Shown here in pieces: positions 60,577 to 64,000 of a DNA stretch of 64,000 bases; position 1 is the first letter of the stretch; every line of letters starts with the position of its first letter. Location of the stretch: the NCBI GenBank assembly GCA_963082975.1, contig OY720350.1, positions 22,353,875 through 22,417,874 on the forward strand, written 5' to 3'. Source of the stretch: Labia minor. Lineage: Eukaryota; Arthropoda; Insecta; Dermaptera; Spongiphoridae. A program made the position numbers and the translations under genes. Below the pieces are notes generated by a model. The model made no database searches and was not told the DNA's origin. It saw nothing but the letters and a program-made list of their open reading frames with translations.

Positions 60577-60830
60577 AACGTTCGCGAGTGTAGACGAGGA
60601 GGTTCAAACTGACACCGAAAAGAACACGAGCCCTGAAAGAGAGAGTACTCCGGGCCCCTACCTCAAACACCATCCCCTTCCACTTCAACGAGAGACCTTT
60701 CTTTCCATCTCTTCCATTCATCGAGAAATGCATGCTTTTTGAAGGTAAGAGTGGGAGAAGATATGAGAAACTCGAATATAGAAGAAATTGATCATAGAAT
60801 TGAACTGAAATATCGATTCAATCTATTGGA
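60577..60830 (-). promoter_or_regulatory. Probable 5' UTR and proximal promoter of the NRF-6-like gene
   Basis: About 150 bases upstream of the start codon are markedly GC-richer than the flanks, as expected of transcribed leader. An ATG at 60733 opens an 89-codon reading frame that overlaps the true start out of frame and ends at 60464; if transcription starts upstream of it, it would act as an inhibitory upstream ORF. An initiator-like TCAGTT lies at 60808-60803 on this strand. No clear TATA box is seen. The start site is not established. Confidence 0.4.
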
Positions 60831-61590
60831 AGTGATGTTCAATTATTGTTAGTTAAATCATAAAATATGAGGAAAATGTTTATACTTTCTCTTGATTTAT
60901 ATCCAATAATCGACATATTAAAATTTTTCTAAATATATAGAAAAAAGTACTTAACTCATATTATTTTATATTTGAATTTGGATTGGTAATTACAAAATAC
61001 AGAGAAATACGGTCTCTCAGAAATAAAAAAAAATAACTTAACTTTTATAAATAAACAAATTTTTGGTGACTAGTGCATCAACTCGTATTTTATATTTAAT
61101 AAAAATTAGGTTAACTAGATCCATTTTTAAAGATCTTCTAAAATCAACTTAATATTGCTACCCTCCGATGAACTGATGATTTAATTTATTTTACTTATCA
61201 TGTCTTTTATTTTCTTTAAATTACCTTTTCTTCATATTTTTACTTTTTATTTTAAATAAATGATAATCTTCACATTTACTCTGAAACAAAAGACAGTATC
61301 AGTAAAAAAATGACAATTATTTTAAGAAATAAAAGAATTATTAAAAATAGTGATATTTTTCACACACACATTAAAAATTTTCTTCAAATTCTTTTGAATT
61401 CAAAAGAACTCTTCCTTATTAAACATCCAAAAAATTTTAATGCTTATTATTACAAATTTGTAAAATCAAGAATATAATTTTTACTCAAGAAAATAAAAAT
61501 TAATTTAATAATTTAGATTTCAAATAAAAAGAAAAATACATATATACATGTATAGGCATAGAAAAATATTATGAATTCTAACTTCTTATT
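60831..61590. other. Upstream flank, AT-rich
   Basis: No feature recognised between the leader region and the SINE. Confidence 0.55.
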
Positions 61591-61861
61591 CTTACTATTA
61601 TACTTCCCATGAAAGGACAAATCGGTTGTTGCCTATGCGAGGTAAAGGTGTTGTAGGATCAGGACAAGGAAACCTCTCAATTTTAATCTTGATTTTCTTG
61701 ATCGGAGACCGCTACTTTTTATTCCAACTTTGATGACTTATGTTGGGTGAACCTCGTTCACAAAGACCCTTGCTAGAAAGAAATTCCTTGCTAGTCCTGA
61801 GACTTAAACCAGGGACCACGAGGTAAAGAATCAAATGTGTTAACCCTAGACTTCGTGGTGT
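61591..61861 (-). mobile_element. tRNA-derived SINE, copy 2
   Basis: On the minus strand: GACACCACGAAGTCTAGGGT, an A-box-like TAGGGTTAACA, then CCCTGGTTTAAGTCTCAGG (B box). The body shares TCTTGATTTTCTTGATCGG and GCTACTTTTTAT (plus strand) with copy 1. The flanks CTTCTTATT at 61582-61590 and 61862-61870 form the target duplication, similar beyond that point. Confidence 0.85.
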
Positions 61862-62215
61862 CTTCTTATTTCTACTCAAATTAAAATTCTAAAATATAAA
61901 ATCATATTAGAAAAATAAATTAGAATAATTTCCTAGTAGTAATCTTGACCACTTATTTGATCTATAGATAGATTATTTTTATTACCAATCAAAATAAGCC
62001 TTGTCTCTTCTTTTTTGATCTGAGATATAATTAGAATTTTATATTTGATTTTAAGATTCCTATTATAATCTAGTATTTTCGTGTCTTTTAGTATTTTCAA
62101 AAACATATAGAATAGTTTTTGATTTTCTGAAATTCTGAAATCATAAATAAAAATTATCATTTTTAAAATAAATATCCAATAAAATGGGACTACAATATTA
62201 AACTAGATAAATTAA

Positions 62216-62447
62216 CATACTATGAGCGGGGCGGGTATTTGTACCCGTTGCGGGGACTGCCACTTATAAGCGGGGCGGGTATTTATACCCGTTGCCACTT
62301 ATATGAGGGATATATATTAGTTATCGTTTAAAATAAGTAATTTTAAGTGACACATATTATATAAGTGGCAACGGGTATAAATACCTGCCCGGCTTATAAG
62401 TGGCAGTCCCCGCAACGGGTACAAATACCCGGCCCGCTCAAAGTGTG
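62216..62447. mobile_element. Palindromic piggyBac-like short element
   Basis: Flanked by TTAA at 62212-62215 and 62448-62451. The arms open CATACTATGAGCGGG and, complemented from the right, CACACTTTGAGCGGG. They stay complementary for about 90 bases. Each arm contains two copies of a GCGGG(C/-)GGGTATTT.TACCCGTTG unit. TTAA insertion and a CA(C/T)ACTTTGAG-like end suggest piggyBac. No coding. Confidence 0.82.
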
Positions 62448-62454
62448 TTAATAA

Positions 62455-64000
62455 GGATTCAAAATTAGAATTCAATTGTTAATTAGATTTTTTTATTTTA
62501 TCATAAAATGTATTATTTTATTAGATTGTTATTTATTTTGTTTGATATTTAATTGAGCCATCCTCTCGGTGAAATGGAAAAGTTCAAAATTGAGATAAAA
62601 ATTAAATGATCATGAAATTACTATCGCGAAAAGTACATGTAGTATATCGTTATAATAATCAAATTACAAATACAAATCATAATTCTATCACTTATTATAT
62701 TTCTGTAAACGATAATGAAAATAAAAGTATGTATGAATAAAAAAAAAAAAAAAATAAAAATTAAAAAAAAGAAGACGTTTCGTTAAACTTTCTTGAAGTT
62801 CAATGATATTCTTTTTTGTTTTATGCGAAAACTTCCAAGTCACGATGATTATCTGTAGTTCATTGATGATGATGCGATTTTCCAACACTTTCCCTTCATC
62901 TTTTAATTAGCAAGTCATGATAAAATATACACTAATTTAACGTTTATTCTTTTGATTTATCCATTTACAAATGGTTTATCTATCTTTTTCTATTCATAGT
63001 AAAAACATTTTAAAGTACTTTATGACTGGAAATTATATTACATTGAAAATGAATTTTATTAAATAATAGAATTGTTGATGATCATTTTTAGTGAAATGTA
63101 AATTATGCATTCACAATTGAGGAAATATAAATAGATAATGAAGGAAGAGAATTTTATATTTTTGATTTTTTTATTCTATTATATAGTAGTATATTTATTC
63201 ATGCATATATGCAGTCAAAAACCTATAATCATTAATAAAATTGGATGAAACGCCTCGGGACGGAAATCTTTTTATTAAAATCATTGAATAAATCAGCAAA
63301 AGTTTTGTAAATGATTGCAGAATAAAAAATAATTGATTCTCATGTAAAATTCATAAACTACATAATATACCTAATATGTTTATTATTTAAAATTCGTCAA
63401 GAAGCATGTTTTGATTTTTTTGTTATATAAATATTCATTATGAAATATTTTGTTATAACGAAAATTTTTTTTTCAATTATTTAAATTTATTTTTCTTTTT
63501 AATGACATGACAATTAAAAATCATACGAGTATATAAGTAGACAAACTTTTTTTTTAAATTGGTAAAAATTAATTATAATTAAAATTTTATTTAATTTAAA
63601 TAAATTATAATAATGAATAAATTTATATTTTAGAATTAAAATAGATTTTATTCATTATTTATTATCATTCAAACTACATAATTAAAACTTTAAACAAATT
63701 TTATGAGCAAAAAGAATCATTTAGTTAAATTCAATTTATTCAATAATTATTTATTACTTTTTACTCAATTTTAAAATTAATTTTACATATTACATTAATT
63801 AACAGTTTATAAAAAAAATCTCTTCTAGTAACGCGAATTGAAACCGAATCTCCTGGGTGAAAGTCATTAGATCTTAATAAATTTGAAGCGAGAATTTCCA
63901 TAAAAGCCTTATTTAAATTTACTTATTCAAAATTAATTAATTACTTAAAATTTTAAATATTTTCGAATTATGATTCAAACAGACATACAATATGAGTATA
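62455..64000. other. Right-hand flank, AT-rich
   Basis: No gene, exon or transposon end recognised up to the window edge. Confidence 0.55.

Noticed and set aside
60357..60545. 62-codon plus-strand reading frame
   Set aside because: Antisense of NRF-6-like exon 1.

Overview
The window looks like arthropod, most likely insect, nuclear DNA. It is very AT-rich, the only host gene is split by long GT-AG introns, and the introns are full of decayed cut-and-paste DNA transposons, Helitron-type elements, a tRNA-derived SINE and non-LTR retrotransposon relics. No bacterial-style gene organisation, rRNA gene, functional tRNA gene or CRISPR array was seen. The species cannot be named from this sequence.

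One real protein-coding gene dominates. It lies on the minus strand and encodes a nose-resistant-to-fluoxetine (NRF-6)-like membrane acyltransferase. Its start codon is at 60576 and it runs leftwards out of the window. Eight coding exons were assembled by hand: 60354-60576, 28887-29068, 27633-27808, 13149-13330, 11808-11975, 5987-6080, 5256-5441 and 725-890. All seven introns between them are GT-AG, all splice phases agree, and the exons join into 459 codons without a stop. They supply a signal peptide, the cysteine-containing NRF domain and the first half of the acyltransferase-3 domain; the remaining exons lie beyond base 1. Intron 1 is about 31.3 kb and intron 3 about 14.3 kb. Bases 60577-64000 are the 5' flank.

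The introns hold several classes of mobile DNA. There are three short hAT-type elements with intact 8-bp target duplications (4333-4781, 10348-10712, 13593-13856). There is a non-autonomous Transib-like element with the RAG-type CACAGTG terminus and a CGACG duplication (21262-22287). Mariner remnants lie at 2735-3161, 7251-8087 and 15850-16140, with two mariner-derived fold-back elements at 1398-1955 and 40445-41016. A pogo-like element (48600-49577), a palindromic piggyBac-like element (62216-62447), Helitron ends at 1975-2595, 32683 and 40434, two SINE copies (14368-14654, 61591-61861) and many 3' fragments of one non-LTR family are also present.

The most unusual content is a set of repeat families, here named I to IV. 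Families I-III differ in sequence but share one build: a short hairpin at the 5' end, a 10-13 bp inverted repeat just inside it, a microsatellite-bearing body, and the partner inverted repeat at the 3' end followed by A residues. They resemble Helentron-associated elements (HINE/DINE-1 type). An ORF with an exonuclease-endonuclease-phosphatase domain at 19259-19828, next to a family I copy and between inverted 13-mers, may be a remnant of the autonomous partner. Most bases not listed are AT-rich intron sequence in which nothing could be supported.
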